Below, in pieces: positions 43,025 through 51,473 of a DNA stretch of 64,000 nt (position 1 is the stretch's first letter; each line of letters opens with the position of its first letter). Location of the stretch: NCBI RefSeq assembly GCF_023740735.1, contig NZ_JAMRXH010000007.1, positions 124,001-188,000 on the forward strand. Direction: 5' to 3'. The translations under genes were made by a program, and so were the position numbers. The notes under the pieces were generated by a model that was given only the letters and a program-made list of their open reading frames with translations, was not told where the DNA came from and did no database searches. Origin of the DNA: Nocardia sp. CDC159 (GTDB lineage Bacteria; Actinomycetota; Actinomycetes; Mycobacteriales; Mycobacteriaceae).

Positions 43025-43393
43025 AGCAGGTGTTCGCCTCATTTCGTTCTTCGCGCTGCGACGTTTGTGACGTGCTCGGCACGGGTAATCGGCTCGATAC
43101 GCGCCGATGCGCCCCTTCTGAGGATAGGCCCCGCTCCACTCCAGCGTCCCACGGCGGCAACCGCGGGTCCCTTAAGGATTGCTCAACTTCCGGTCCGGAC
43201 CCCGCGACGGCCACTCGAGCACCGCCGGACAGACCTAGCCTCATAATGTGTCGACCTGTCCGGGAACGAGAATATTCCTTCGCTTCCGAGTGTCGCTCCC
43301 CACACTCCCTGGGGGACGTTTTCCCCTGTCGGGTATACGGCCCCCCACCCGCGAGCGGTTCGACGGGCGGGGGCGATTTCGGCGACGGACCGG
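43025..43393. other. 369-bp spacer upstream of kgd
   Basis: No coding frame here resembles a protein. It separates the kgd start from the stop of the ABC permease gene on the same strand and must hold the kgd promoter. A TAGGTC (43237 to 43232, minus strand) could be a -10 element, but no convincing -35 accompanies it. No strong hairpin was found. Confidence 0.5.
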
Positions 43394-44176
43394 TCAGATA
43401 TCGCGCTGCCGCAGATACCACCAGGCACCGGCTCCCGCGATCGAAGTCCAGATGAGCAGGACCACGGCGGCGGCGGGGCTGGGGGCGAGCAGGCGATTGG
43501 TGGGGAAGGAATCCACGGCGATCGTGGCGACGGTGGCCGAGCCGGGGAACAGCACGGCCACGCCCGGGACGTCCGCGCCGTGGGCGACCAGCCAGATCAG
43601 TGGCTCGATGACGAACAGCCAGCCGAGCGGGGCGACGATGGCCAGCAGCGCCGAGCGCAGCAGCAGACCGAGGCTGGCGCCGATCAGGCCCCAGCAGACG
43701 GCGGCCAGCAGGCCGCCGCCCAGGACGGTCACCAGGCGCAGGCCGAATTCCAGTTCGTGGCGGTCGACCGCCACCAGGCCGAGGATCGCGCCGAGCTCGG
43801 CGGTCAGGCCGAGCAGAAGTGAATAGGCCGCGGTGACACCGAGTTTCGCGCCGAACAGCAGGTCGCGGTCGGGGGTGAACAGCGCGGTCAGCGGCATGCT
43901 CGCATGGCGGTATTCGCCGCCCGCGGTAAGCGCGCCGGTCACCAGGGCCGCGGCGAGCGCCAGTGCGAGCGCGAGATACAGGCCGATGGTGGCGGTGCCG
44001 GTCGCGGGATTCTGTTGCGGCTGTGGGCCGCTGCCCAGGGCGGCGCTGACCGCCGCGGCCACCACACCGACCATCGCGCAGATCGCGGGCAGCAGCCACG
44101 GCCACCGCAGCGTGCTGAGCTTGCGGGTCTCGGCGGTCGCCGCCCGGCTCACCTCGGCGGGCACGGTGCGGATCAT
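43394..44176 (-). CDS. ABC-2-type transporter permease
   Basis: 260-aa membrane protein with six hydrophobic helices: WLLPAICAMVGVVAAAVSAA, TIGLYLALALALAAALVTGA, the AYSLLLGLTAELGAILGLVA segment and three more. The loop GGEYRHASMPLTALFTPDR after helix 2 is the ABC-2 hallmark (GEYRxxT/S). It pairs with the ATPase at 44173-45096 through an ATGA overlap. Such two-gene exporters export drugs, lipids or peptides; cargo not identifiable. Last gene of a minus-strand run that begins with the EcsC-like gene. Confidence 0.85.
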   Translation of the reverse strand: MIRTVPAEVSRAATAETRKLSTLRWPWLLPAICAMVGVVAAAVSAALGSGPQPQQNPATGTATIGLYLALALALAAALVTGALTAGGEYRHASMPLTALFTPDRDLLFGAKLGVTAAYSLLLGLTAELGAILGLVAVDRHELEFGLRLVTVLGGGLLAAVCWGLIGASLGLLLRSALLAIVAPLGWLFVIEPLIWLVAHGADVPGVAVLFPGSATVATIAVDSFPTNRLLAPSPAAAVVLLIWTSIAGAGAWWYLRQRDI

Positions 44177-45096
44177 CGGGGCGCTCCGTATGGGGTCGGC
44201 GGCGGGGGGACGGTGCTCTTGGTCAGCATCGCGAGGACTCGGTCGGGGTGGACCGGCTCCGGAATCAGCTCGGTCAGCTGGACCTTGGCGGCGTGGGCCG
44301 CGGCCTCGATCTCGGTGCGCGTGGCCTCGGCAATGGCCAGTCGGCCGTCGGAGCGCATGATCGCGTCGGTGAAACCCTGGGCAGCCAGCATGGTCGCCAG
44401 CGCGATGGGACTGGACGCGCCCACGATCAGCCGATCCGGATGGCTGCGCCGCAGCCGGCGCGGACTGCCCTGGTACACCACCGATCCCGCGCCGAGCACG
44501 ATCAGCTGATCGGCGACCGGGAGCGCGGCGGCCAGGCTCTGGGAGGTGAACAGCGTGGTCCCGCCGCGGCGGGCGTGCCCGCGCAGATACTCCAGCAGCC
44601 AGCCGCGTTCGGCGACGTCGAGTCCGGCGAACGGATCGTCGAGCAGCAGCAGCGGCGGATCGCCCAGCAGCGCGATCGCCAGCGCCAGCCGGGTGTGCAG
44701 GCCCGGCGCGAGCGCACCCACCCGCGACCCGGCCACCGTTTCCAGCCGCGTGAGCCCCAGCAGCGAGTCGACGCGATCGTCGGAAACGCCCGCGGCCGCG
44801 GCATAGACGCGCAGCTGACCGCGCACCGTGCGCGCCGGATGCAGCCCGCGCGGCTGCGCCACGACCCCGACCGCTCGCCCGCCCCCGGCCGCCTCGACCG
44901 AGGACATCCCGGAATCCGGGCGCAGCAGCCCGGCCAGCAGCCGCAGCACGGTCGTCTTCCCCGAGCCGGGGGGACCGACCAGCGCGGCGGTGCTGCCCGC
45001 GGCGATGCTGAAACTCACGTCCCGGACCGCGACCACGCCATCGAACTGCTTGGACAGTCCGGTGGCCGAGACGGCGAGCGACCGCGGCGCGCTCAC
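44173..45096 (-). CDS. ABC transporter ATP-binding protein with non-canonical catalytic motifs
   Basis: 307-aa ATPase subunit. Walker A GPPGSGKTT near residue 40 is normal. The signature LSGGQ is replaced by LAPGL in GALAPGLHTRLALA, Walker B ends LLLLDDPFAGLD with Asp in place of the catalytic Glu, and the H-loop reads LFTSQSLAAAL with Gln in place of His. About 80 C-terminal residues form an extra alpha/beta region. ATP hydrolysis may be slow, or use the Asp; this is inference. Coupled by ATGA overlaps on both sides to the permease and EcsC-like genes. Confidence 0.85.
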   Translation of the reverse strand: MSAPRSLAVSATGLSKQFDGVVAVRDVSFSIAAGSTAALVGPPGSGKTTVLRLLAGLLRPDSGMSSVEAAGGGRAVGVVAQPRGLHPARTVRGQLRVYAAAAGVSDDRVDSLLGLTRLETVAGSRVGALAPGLHTRLALAIALLGDPPLLLLDDPFAGLDVAERGWLLEYLRGHARRGGTTLFTSQSLAAALPVADQLIVLGAGSVVYQGSPRRLRRSHPDRLIVGASSPIALATMLAAQGFTDAIMRSDGRLAIAEATRTEIEAAAHAAKVQLTELIPEPVHPDRVLAMLTKSTVPPPPTPYGAPR

Positions 45097-45809
45097 CGCG
45101 GACCGGATCCGGGCGAATCGTCGAGCGCCGGAAGCGGATCCGCGTCGATGACCTGCGGACCGCGCCAGGACCGCGGCGGCGCGCCGAAGGCCCCGCGCGC
45201 GTTGGCGATCACCGTCTTGCCGAGTGTACGGTTGCCGAAACCGCCGATGGCCGCGCCGATTCCGGCCGGGAGTACCTTGCCCATCATCAGCGCGCCGCGC
45301 TTGGCGAGGAACTGCACGAGGAAGCGCTTCAACAGCGAATCGTTCATACCCGACAGCCCGGGAATCCGGTTGGCCAGCAACGTCCCCCAGTTCTTCGCCG
45401 AACGCCCGACGCTCTTCTCGACGATCTCCATCCCGCTCTCGCCGAGCACCACCGCCAGCACCAGCGCCCGGCGGCGCTCGGCGTCCTCGGGCGCGATGCC
45501 GTGCACCGCCGCGACGGCGAGGGTGAACACCGCCGAGGCCTCGAGGAAGAACGCCGTCTCCGCGCCCATGGCCGCGATCGAGGTGATGGTTCCGACCCCC
45601 GGAATCGCCGCCGTCGCGCCGACCGCGGTACCGCTGCCGGTGACGGTGTTGAGATACTGCCGCTCGAGCCGCTCGACGATCTGTGCCGGAGATTCCTCGG
45701 GATGGGCGCGCCGCAGCCGATCGACGTACTTGGCGACCGCCGGTGCCTGCAGCTGCGAACCGTTGTCCAGCAGCGACACGACGGCCTTCTCCAGGCCGTT
45801 CTTGAACAT
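45093..45809 (-). CDS. EcsC-like membrane-associated protein
   Basis: 238-aa protein, tentatively EcsC family. It has an N-terminal amphipathic region (FKNGLEKAVVSLLDNGSQLQ), then a glycine-rich hydrophobic pair (GSGTAVGATAAIPGVGTITS and the AETAFFLEASAVFTLAVAAV segment). HGIAPEDAERRRALVLAVVL follows, and a second hydrophobic block (MMGKVLPAGIGAAIGGFGNR) is near 195. ATG at 45809 has GAGAGGGG nine bases upstream. It is the first gene of a coupled three-gene operon with the ABC pair, echoing the ecsABC arrangement of Firmicutes, although gene order differs. Confidence 0.7.
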   Translation of the reverse strand: MFKNGLEKAVVSLLDNGSQLQAPAVAKYVDRLRRAHPEESPAQIVERLERQYLNTVTGSGTAVGATAAIPGVGTITSIAAMGAETAFFLEASAVFTLAVAAVHGIAPEDAERRRALVLAVVLGESGMEIVEKSVGRSAKNWGTLLANRIPGLSGMNDSLLKRFLVQFLAKRGALMMGKVLPAGIGAAIGGFGNRTLGKTVIANARGAFGAPPRSWRGPQVIDADPLPALDDSPGSGPR

Positions 45810-45896
45810 CGCCAACACCCCTCTCGTCCGGTCAGGTGAAACTCTAACGAACGGATTCGCCGAGACGGTTCCGTCCGAACGTCCTACCGTGGAACC

Positions 45897-46742
45897 GTGA
45901 ACGGTGTGTCGGAGGGCGCCAAGGGTTTGCCGGACCCGCGCCTGCGCCCGTTCGTCGGCGGCTACGACGGCTATCGGCTGCGCGGATTCGCGCCGGGCCA
46001 TCACATCGGCATGCCCACCACCGCGCTGACGGTCATCGTCACCATCGACGAGCCGCTCGAGGTGCCGGTGGCCGCCCATCCCGACCAGCCCGGCGGCACC
46101 TGGGACACCCTGGCGAGCGGACTGGCGGTGCGGCCGAGCGTGATCGCGCACCGGGGCTACCAGCACGGGATACAACTGGCCGTGACGCCGCTCGGATCGC
46201 GGGCGCTGTTCGGTGTGCCGGTGGCCGAGCTCGGCGCGTGGATGGTCGACCTCGCCGATCTGCTCGGCCCGGACGCCGCCGAACTGCGCGAGCGGATCTC
46301 GGCCACTCCCGACTGGACGGGGCGCTTCGCCGTCCTCGACAAGATCCTGCTGCGCAGGCTGGGCGAGGTGCGGATGGATCCCACTCTGCACCATGCCTGG
46401 CGGCGGCTGATCGATCCGGTCCGCGCACCCCGCGTCGGCGAGGTGGCCGAGGAGATCGGATGGAGCAGAAGACATCTCGGCAGCCGGTTCGCCGCCGAAT
46501 TCGGCATCACGCCCAAGGACGCCGCCCGGCTGGCCCGCTTCGAGACCTCCCATCGCCTGCTGCGCCGACCCGGCGTGCGCATCGCCGACGCGGCGGCGGC
46601 GAGTGGCTACTACGACCAGGCGCATATGGCGCGGGAGTGGCGCGAGCTGGCGGGTATGCCGCCCTCGCGCTGGCTGGCCAGCGAGGAGTTCCCATTCATC
46701 CAAGACCAGGCCGGGTACCCGCTGCCATGCTCGACGGCATGA
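45897..46742 (+). CDS. AraC-family transcriptional regulator
   Basis: 281-aa regulator. The N-terminal half is a sensor-like domain (LRPFVGGYDGYRLRGFAPGH; LALTPLG-like HGIQLAVTPLGSRALFGVP). The C-terminal AraC domain (about 175-265) has two HTH units, VGEVAEEIGWSRRHLGSRF and IADAAAASGYYDQAHMAREW. The arrangement is that of actinobacterial Ada/AraC-like regulators. Its stop overlaps the ATG of the VOC gene (ATGA), so the two are co-expressed and the VOC protein is a probable partner or target. GTG 45897 is divergent from the EcsC-like gene. Confidence 0.88.
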   Translation: MNGVSEGAKGLPDPRLRPFVGGYDGYRLRGFAPGHHIGMPTTALTVIVTIDEPLEVPVAAHPDQPGGTWDTLASGLAVRPSVIAHRGYQHGIQLAVTPLGSRALFGVPVAELGAWMVDLADLLGPDAAELRERISATPDWTGRFAVLDKILLRRLGEVRMDPTLHHAWRRLIDPVRAPRVGEVAEEIGWSRRHLGSRFAAEFGITPKDAARLARFETSHRLLRRPGVRIADAAAASGYYDQAHMAREWRELAGMPPSRWLASEEFPFIQDQAGYPLPCSTA

Positions 46743-47140
46743 CCGAGACGACAAGAACAGCCACCGTGATCTGGCCGACCTTCGTCTACCGCGACGCGCC
46801 CGCCGCGATCGAATTCCTGACCGAGGCCTTCGGCTTCGTCCAGACCGCCCGCTACGACAGCGGCGATCGCGTCGAGCACGCCGAACTGGTCTGGCCGGGC
46901 GGCGGCGGCATCATGCTCGGCTCGCAGGGCGTCGGGGCGACGCTGTGCGATCATCCCGCCGGGGTGGGCTCGGCCTATGTCGTCGTGGACAATCCGGATG
47001 AGCTGTACGAGCGGGCCAAGGCCGCCGGGGCGACCATCACCCGGGAGCTGCGCGACGAGGAGTACGGCTCGCGCGGTTTCACCTGCCGCGATCCCGAGGG
47101 CGTGATCTGGAGCTTCGGCACCTACGCCGGGGCCGAGTGA
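46739..47140 (+). CDS. VOC-superfamily (glyoxalase-like) protein
   Basis: 133-aa vicinal-oxygen-chelate fold protein. Two beta-alpha-beta-beta-beta modules are visible: WPTFVYRDAPAAIEFLTEAF to GIMLGSQ, and GSAYVVVDNPDELYERAKAA to GFTCRDPEGVIWSFGTYAG. Members include glyoxalases, dioxygenases and antibiotic-binding proteins. The Glu in RDPEGVIW could bind metal; a matching His in the first module is not obvious, so it may be a binding protein rather than an enzyme. Coupled to the AraC gene. Its last 19 bp overlap the convergent reductase gene. Confidence 0.85.
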   Translation: MTETTRTATVIWPTFVYRDAPAAIEFLTEAFGFVQTARYDSGDRVEHAELVWPGGGGIMLGSQGVGATLCDHPAGVGSAYVVVDNPDELYERAKAAGATITRELRDEEYGSRGFTCRDPEGVIWSFGTYAGAE

Positions 47141-48150
47141 GCGGCGGGCACCCGCTCGGCCGGTAGCGGCGGCGGGGGTGGGGTGCCGTCGCCGAACGGC
47201 CTGCCGCCCAATGCCTCCCGGCCGTGCGGCGTCCACCAGCCGGACAGGTCCGGACCCTTCGGCACCACGCGGGTCGGATTGATGTCGGCGTGCACGATGT
47301 AGTAGTGCTGTTTGATCTGCACGAAGTCGACGGTGTCGCCGAAGCCGGGGGTCTGGAACAGATCTCGCGCATAGGCCCACAGCACGGGCAGCTCGGACAG
47401 TTTCCGGCGGTTGCATTTGAAGTGCCCGTGGTACACCGCGTCGAAGCGGACCAGCGTGGTGAACAGCCGCACATCGGCCTCGGTGATGGTGTCGCCCACC
47501 AGATATCGCTGCTTCGCCAGGCGATCGGACAGCCAGTCCAGCGCGATGAACAGCCGATCATAGGCCGCCTCGTAGGCATTCTGGTCACCGGCGAAGCCAC
47601 AGCGGTAGACCCCGTTGTTGACCTCGGTGTACACCCGCTTGTTCACCGCGTCGATCTCCGCGCGCAGCGGTTCGGGATACAGGCGCGGCGCGCCCTCGCG
47701 ATGGAATTTCGCCCACTCGGTGGAGAAGTCGAGGGTCAGCTGCGCGTAGTCGTTGGTGACGACCTGCCCGGTCGGTACGTCCACGACCGCCGGGACCGTG
47801 ATGCCGCGCGGATAGTCCGGATAGCGCTTCAGATACGCGTCGCGCAGGAAGTGGATGCCCAGCACCGGATCCACCTCGCCGGGATCCAGATCGAAGGTCC
47901 AGCTGCGCTTGTCGTGGGTCGGCCCGCACAGGCCCAGGGACAGCACATCCTCCAGGCCGAGCAGCCGTCGCACGATCAGGGTGCGGTTGGCCCACGGGCA
48001 GGCCCGCGCCGCGACGAGCCGGTAGCGGCCCGGCTCCACCGGATAGCCGTCGCGGCCGTCGGCGGTGATGCGCGTGGTGATGTAGTTGGTGTCCCGCTTG
48101 AACTCGCCGGGTTCCACATAGGTGGCATCGTTGGACGACGAGGTAGTCAC
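47122..48150 (-). CDS. Glutathionyl-hydroquinone-reductase-like protein (Xi-class GST, YqjG/ECM4 family)
   Basis: 342-aa Xi-class glutathione-transferase-like enzyme. The catalytic motif ACPWANRTLIVRRLLGLED near 48-66 has the CPWA cysteine; TVPAVVDVPTGQVVTNDYAQ supplies the cis-Pro. The C-terminal helical domain has NNGVYRCGFAGDQNAYEAAY and YLVGDTITEADVRLFTTLVR. Family members reduce glutathionyl-hydroquinones. Actinobacteria make mycothiol instead of glutathione, so the natural thiol is uncertain. A proline-rich C-terminal tail (GTPPPPPLPAERV) is extra. GTG 48150. Confidence 0.88.
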   Translation of the reverse strand: MTTSSSNDATYVEPGEFKRDTNYITTRITADGRDGYPVEPGRYRLVAARACPWANRTLIVRRLLGLEDVLSLGLCGPTHDKRSWTFDLDPGEVDPVLGIHFLRDAYLKRYPDYPRGITVPAVVDVPTGQVVTNDYAQLTLDFSTEWAKFHREGAPRLYPEPLRAEIDAVNKRVYTEVNNGVYRCGFAGDQNAYEAAYDRLFIALDWLSDRLAKQRYLVGDTITEADVRLFTTLVRFDAVYHGHFKCNRRKLSELPVLWAYARDLFQTPGFGDTVDFVQIKQHYYIVHADINPTRVVPKGPDLSGWWTPHGREALGGRPFGDGTPPPPPLPAERVPAAHSAPA

Positions 48151-48203
48151 CAGCCCAGTCTTCCACGCTTCCGTCGCGGTGGTGGGCTGGATAGATTCGG
48201 CGG

Positions 48204-48998
48204 ATGAGCGATTCGAAACCGACGAGGCTGGAACGTATCGACACCGACCGGGGCGCCCAGCTGGCCGTTCTCACGATCGACAATCCGCCGCTGAACCTGT
48301 TCGACAAGGCGCTGATGGAATCGCTGGCGGCCGATATCGCCGATCTGGCCGCCGCCCCGCCGCGCGCGGTGTTGTTGCGCGCCGAGGGCAAGCTGGTCTC
48401 CGGGGGCGTGGATGTGCACGTCTTCGACGGACTGTCGGTCGACGAGGGCGCCGAACTGTGGCGCACGCTGTTCGCGCGGATCGTCCATCCGCTCGAGGCG
48501 CTGCCGTGCCCGGTGGTGTTCGCCGCGCACGGGCTCACCCTCACCGCGGCCTTCGAGATCGCGCTCGCCTGCGACATTCTGCTGGCCGGGCCCAAGGCCA
48601 AATTCGGTCTGGTGGAGACCGTGGTGGGGCTGACCCCCTCGATGGGCGGCCCGCAGCGGCTGGCCGAGCGGGCGGGTTCGGGACGCGCCCGGGAACTGGT
48701 GATGACCGGTGACCTCTACGACGCGGCGACGATGGCCGACTGGGGCGTGGTCAATGCCGTGCACGAGGATGTGGACTCCGCCGCGCGGGCGCTGGCCGCC
48801 CGGCTGGCCGACGGTCCGACCCGTGCCCACGCGGCGACCAAGCAGATCGTGGCCGCCTGGCGTTCCGGCGGTGTGGCACATGCGGATTCGGTCACCCCGC
48901 AGGTCTCGGGCGAGTTGTTCGGCACCGAGGATCTGCGCGGTGCGGTGCGCAGCTTCCTCGCGGTGGGACCCGGCCGGGCGAGCTACACCGGGCGGTGA
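48204..48998 (+). CDS. Enoyl-CoA hydratase/isomerase family protein
   Basis: 264-aa crotonase-fold protein. Family features are NPPLNLFDKALMESLAADI, the oxyanion segment EGKLVSGGVDVHVFDGLSVD, and AAHGLTLTAAFEIALACDIL. GLVETVVGLTPSMGGPQRLA holds the region of the second catalytic Glu (LVETVVG). The first canonical Glu (in the xxGxCAGADL region) is absent because that segment reads VSGGVDVH. It could be an isomerase or a thioesterase-like member. It stands on its own, divergent from the reductase gene, before the truncated adenylate-forming gene. Confidence 0.87.
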   Translation: MSDSKPTRLERIDTDRGAQLAVLTIDNPPLNLFDKALMESLAADIADLAAAPPRAVLLRAEGKLVSGGVDVHVFDGLSVDEGAELWRTLFARIVHPLEALPCPVVFAAHGLTLTAAFEIALACDILLAGPKAKFGLVETVVGLTPSMGGPQRLAERAGSGRARELVMTGDLYDAATMADWGVVNAVHEDVDSAARALAARLADGPTRAHAATKQIVAAWRSGGVAHADSVTPQVSGELFGTEDLRGAVRSFLAVGPGRASYTGR

Positions 48999-49034
48999 TG
49001 GGGCGGACACGTTTATCGCCTATCCGCCCATGCT

Positions 49035-49058
49035 TGTGACCTGCGTCATATAGTCACA
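49035..49058. promoter_or_regulatory. TGTGAC-N12-GTCACA palindrome upstream of the adenylate-forming gene
   Basis: Perfect 6-bp arms (49035-49040 and 49053-49058) are 35 bp before the start at 49093. The arms resemble CRP/FNR half-sites, but the spacer is 14 between TGTGA and TCACA instead of 6, so it is more likely another dimeric regulator's site. Confidence 0.4.
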
Positions 49059-49092
49059 GGTGCCTGCCGGATCGAGGCACTCGGAGGAACGC

Positions 49093-50328
49093 ATGGCGCA
49101 GCTACTGGTCGAATACCCGCAGCGGGATTGTCGCCCAACGGAATTCGGCCCACTTGCCCGCGGGGCCGACGGGGTGCTGCGGTACGGCAACCTCAATCCG
49201 GCGCTCACCGAACTGCTCGATGTGCAGGTACACGCGTTTTCCACGCGTGAGGCGGTGGTGGAGATCGGCGGTCCGCGGCTGACCTATCGCCAGCTGTGGC
49301 ATTCGGCCTCCCGGATCGCGGGCGGACTGCAGGAACACGGCATCGGCTACGGCGATCGGGTCGCGGTGCACCTGCCGGTCGGGGTGCGCTGGGTGCAGGC
49401 GTTCCTGGGCGCGCTGCTGTCCGGCGCCGTGCCGGTGCTGGTGCACGACGGCCTGCCCGAGGACACCGCGCGGCGCGTGATCGCCGACAGCTGCGCCGAT
49501 TTCGTCCTGAGCGGATCGGCGCAGGAGTTTCCCGACGGGGCGGCGTTCATCGACGACGGCGCGTCGCTGACCGAGCTGGCGCTGCTGTGCTACACCAGCG
49601 GCGGTGTCGCCCAGGGGGATTCGATCGGCCCGAAGGGTGTGGAGCTGACCAACGAGAATCTGCTCTCGGCGATCCGCTCGGTGGTCGGCGCGCTCGATCT
49701 GCCGACCGATGGGCTGCGCAATCTGGTGCTGCTGCCGCTCGCGCACGCCAGCGGCTGCGTGGATCAGCTGCTGCCGACCTTCGCCGTCGGCGGCACGGTG
49801 GTGCTGACGCCGGATCCGACGCTGATCGCGGAAACCATTGTGGCCGAGCGGATCGATATGGTTTCGGCCACGCCGCGCATCTTCGCCGGACTGCTGCCGG
49901 AGCTGGCCGGGCTGCGCGCCCCCGGGGTGAGCCAGGTGTGCAGCGCCGGGCACCGCGCCGAGGTCGCGGCCACCGATCCGGGCACCGCCGAGGTGGTCAC
50001 CGACGCGTTGCGCGAGGTGTTTCCGCTGGCCCGCCAGTGGTCGGTGTGGGGTGCGACCGAGACCAGCGGTATCGGTCTGGCGCTGGCGGACTGCGGCGAG
50101 AGTCAGGCCACCGATCTGCTCGGATTCCCCTTCGGCGGAACCGAATTGGCGCTGTGGGGGCCGCGCGCCGGATCCGGCCACGGGGAATTGCTGTGCCGTG
50201 GTCCGAATGTGACCCGCCGGTACTGGAACGATCCGCAGACCACCGAATCCCGTTTCACCGGAACCTGGTTCCACACCGGGAACCAGGTCGACATCGACGC
50301 GGACGGGCTGGTGCACCGGGCCGAATGA
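49093..50328 (+). CDS. Truncated AMP-binding (adenylate-forming) protein lacking the C-terminal lid domain
   Basis: 411-aa protein of the acyl-CoA synthetase/NRPS adenylation family. The N-terminal subdomains are recognisable: LTYRQLWHSASRIAGGLQEH; CYTSG at 166-170; PLAHASGCVDQLLPTFAVGG; VWGATETSGIG; LLCRGPNVTRRYW; TWFHTGNQVDIDADGLV. Two features are odd. The P-loop YTSGTTGxPKG has an insertion (YTSGGVAQGDSIGPKG, 167-182). The protein stops right after the A8-region TG-N-x5-DG, so the roughly 100-aa lid with the catalytic Lys is missing. GGAGG five bases upstream supports ATG 49093. Activity may be absent or need a partner. Confidence 0.78.
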   Translation: MAQLLVEYPQRDCRPTEFGPLARGADGVLRYGNLNPALTELLDVQVHAFSTREAVVEIGGPRLTYRQLWHSASRIAGGLQEHGIGYGDRVAVHLPVGVRWVQAFLGALLSGAVPVLVHDGLPEDTARRVIADSCADFVLSGSAQEFPDGAAFIDDGASLTELALLCYTSGGVAQGDSIGPKGVELTNENLLSAIRSVVGALDLPTDGLRNLVLLPLAHASGCVDQLLPTFAVGGTVVLTPDPTLIAETIVAERIDMVSATPRIFAGLLPELAGLRAPGVSQVCSAGHRAEVAATDPGTAEVVTDALREVFPLARQWSVWGATETSGIGLALADCGESQATDLLGFPFGGTELALWGPRAGSGHGELLCRGPNVTRRYWNDPQTTESRFTGTWFHTGNQVDIDADGLVHRAE

Positions 50329-50334
50329 CCGACC

Positions 50335-51078
50335 TCACTCCAGCAGGCGCTCGCGCAGGCGGCCGCGCAGCGGATCGGTGAGGCCGATCGCGTCGAGGTA
50401 GCCGTCCAGGTCGCCGTAGATGGTGTGCATCGATTCGGTCGCGGCGGCCAGGTATTCCGGGAAGACGCCGAGCACCGCCTCCGGCAGCGTCACCTTGCCG
50501 TCGGAATTGATGGCGACGTCCTCGCACAGTGCGTCGATGGCCCCGTTGCTCAGCAGATAGTCGTCGAGCACCTCGGATTCGGTGACCCCGACCGCGCGCA
50601 GCAGAGTGGCCACCGCCCAGCCCGTGCGGTCCTTACCGGCAGCGCAGTGCACGAGCACCGCGCCGTCGCCGCGGACCAGCGACTCCGCGATCGTCACCAG
50701 TGCGACTCCGGCCTCGGGCATGGCCGGAAAGGCCGCGTACACCTGCAGCATCTCCGAGCGGCCGTCGTCGTAGACCACCTCGTGCGGCGGCTTCTCGCCG
50801 ATCTGGGAGTCGAACGGGCTCAACTCCAGCCGCACCTCCCGGGGTAGCGCGTCCTGGCCGAGGTAGTCGATCTCGCGCGGGCCGCGCAGGTCGTGCACGG
50901 TCGCCACGCCGAGCTCACGCAGGGTGGCGTGCCCGTCGGCGTCGAGCCGGCACAGATGTGCCGACCGCAGCAGCACCCCGCTGCGGACCTTCGCACCGCT
51001 CGCGGTGCGCAGACCGCCGACGTCGCGGTAGTTGAAGGTGCCGGAGATGAGCAGATGATCGGGTCGTGCGGAGGTCAT
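50335..51078 (-). CDS. PtpB-like tyrosine/serine phosphatase
   Basis: 247-aa protein phosphatase. The P-loop HCAAGKDRTG near residue 140 has the nucleophilic Cys, Arg and the Lys-Asp variant typical of the MPtpB lineage. The N-terminal NYRDVGGLRTASGAKVRSGV and LRSAHLCRLDADG follow the PtpB pattern, as does the late DYLLSNGAIDALCED. In M. tuberculosis PtpB (Rv0153c) is secreted into host cells and acts on phosphoinositides; no signal peptide is visible here. ATG 51078. It is convergent with the truncated adenylate-forming gene. Confidence 0.9.
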   Translation of the reverse strand: MTSARPDHLLISGTFNYRDVGGLRTASGAKVRSGVLLRSAHLCRLDADGHATLRELGVATVHDLRGPREIDYLGQDALPREVRLELSPFDSQIGEKPPHEVVYDDGRSEMLQVYAAFPAMPEAGVALVTIAESLVRGDGAVLVHCAAGKDRTGWAVATLLRAVGVTESEVLDDYLLSNGAIDALCEDVAINSDGKVTLPEAVLGVFPEYLAAATESMHTIYGDLDGYLDAIGLTDPLRGRLRERLLE

Positions 51079-51473
51079 AAATCCAGGCTATGTCCGGGCC
51101 GGTATCGGCTGGGTGTCGTTATCCGATCGAACGAGCGAATCTGTGATGCCCATGTGTAATCGGCCACAGCTGTGCGATCCGGCTCGGAGCACGCCGTAAA
51201 GTTTGCTGGTTGGATGAGGCCGAGGGATGCGTGCGGGGCGCGGCCCGTCCCCGGATCTCCGTTCGATCGCGAGGGTGTACCGGAGCGGTAACAAAACATT
51301 CCTTCGGTCCGGAAACAAGCATCGAATACGGTCGCAATCCCCGAAAAACCTCTAACATTGATCTAGTTGACGGGTCGACCGAGCTGGCGCTCGGTGCGAT
51401 CAGTGAGGACCGCAGCCCGTTGAGCGAGTCGCGCAAGCGAGGTGCGCGAGTTCTTTCGCCCGAGGGAGTCGTC
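51079..51473. other. 395-bp divergent spacer before the TetR-like gene
   Basis: No coding frame with a ribosome site or family resemblance is present; longer frames crossing it are shadows or upstream extensions of the TetR-like gene. It must carry the promoters of the phosphatase (minus) and TetR-like (plus) genes. An AT-richer stretch at about 51284-51368 is the most promoter-like part. No strong hairpin was found. Confidence 0.45.
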
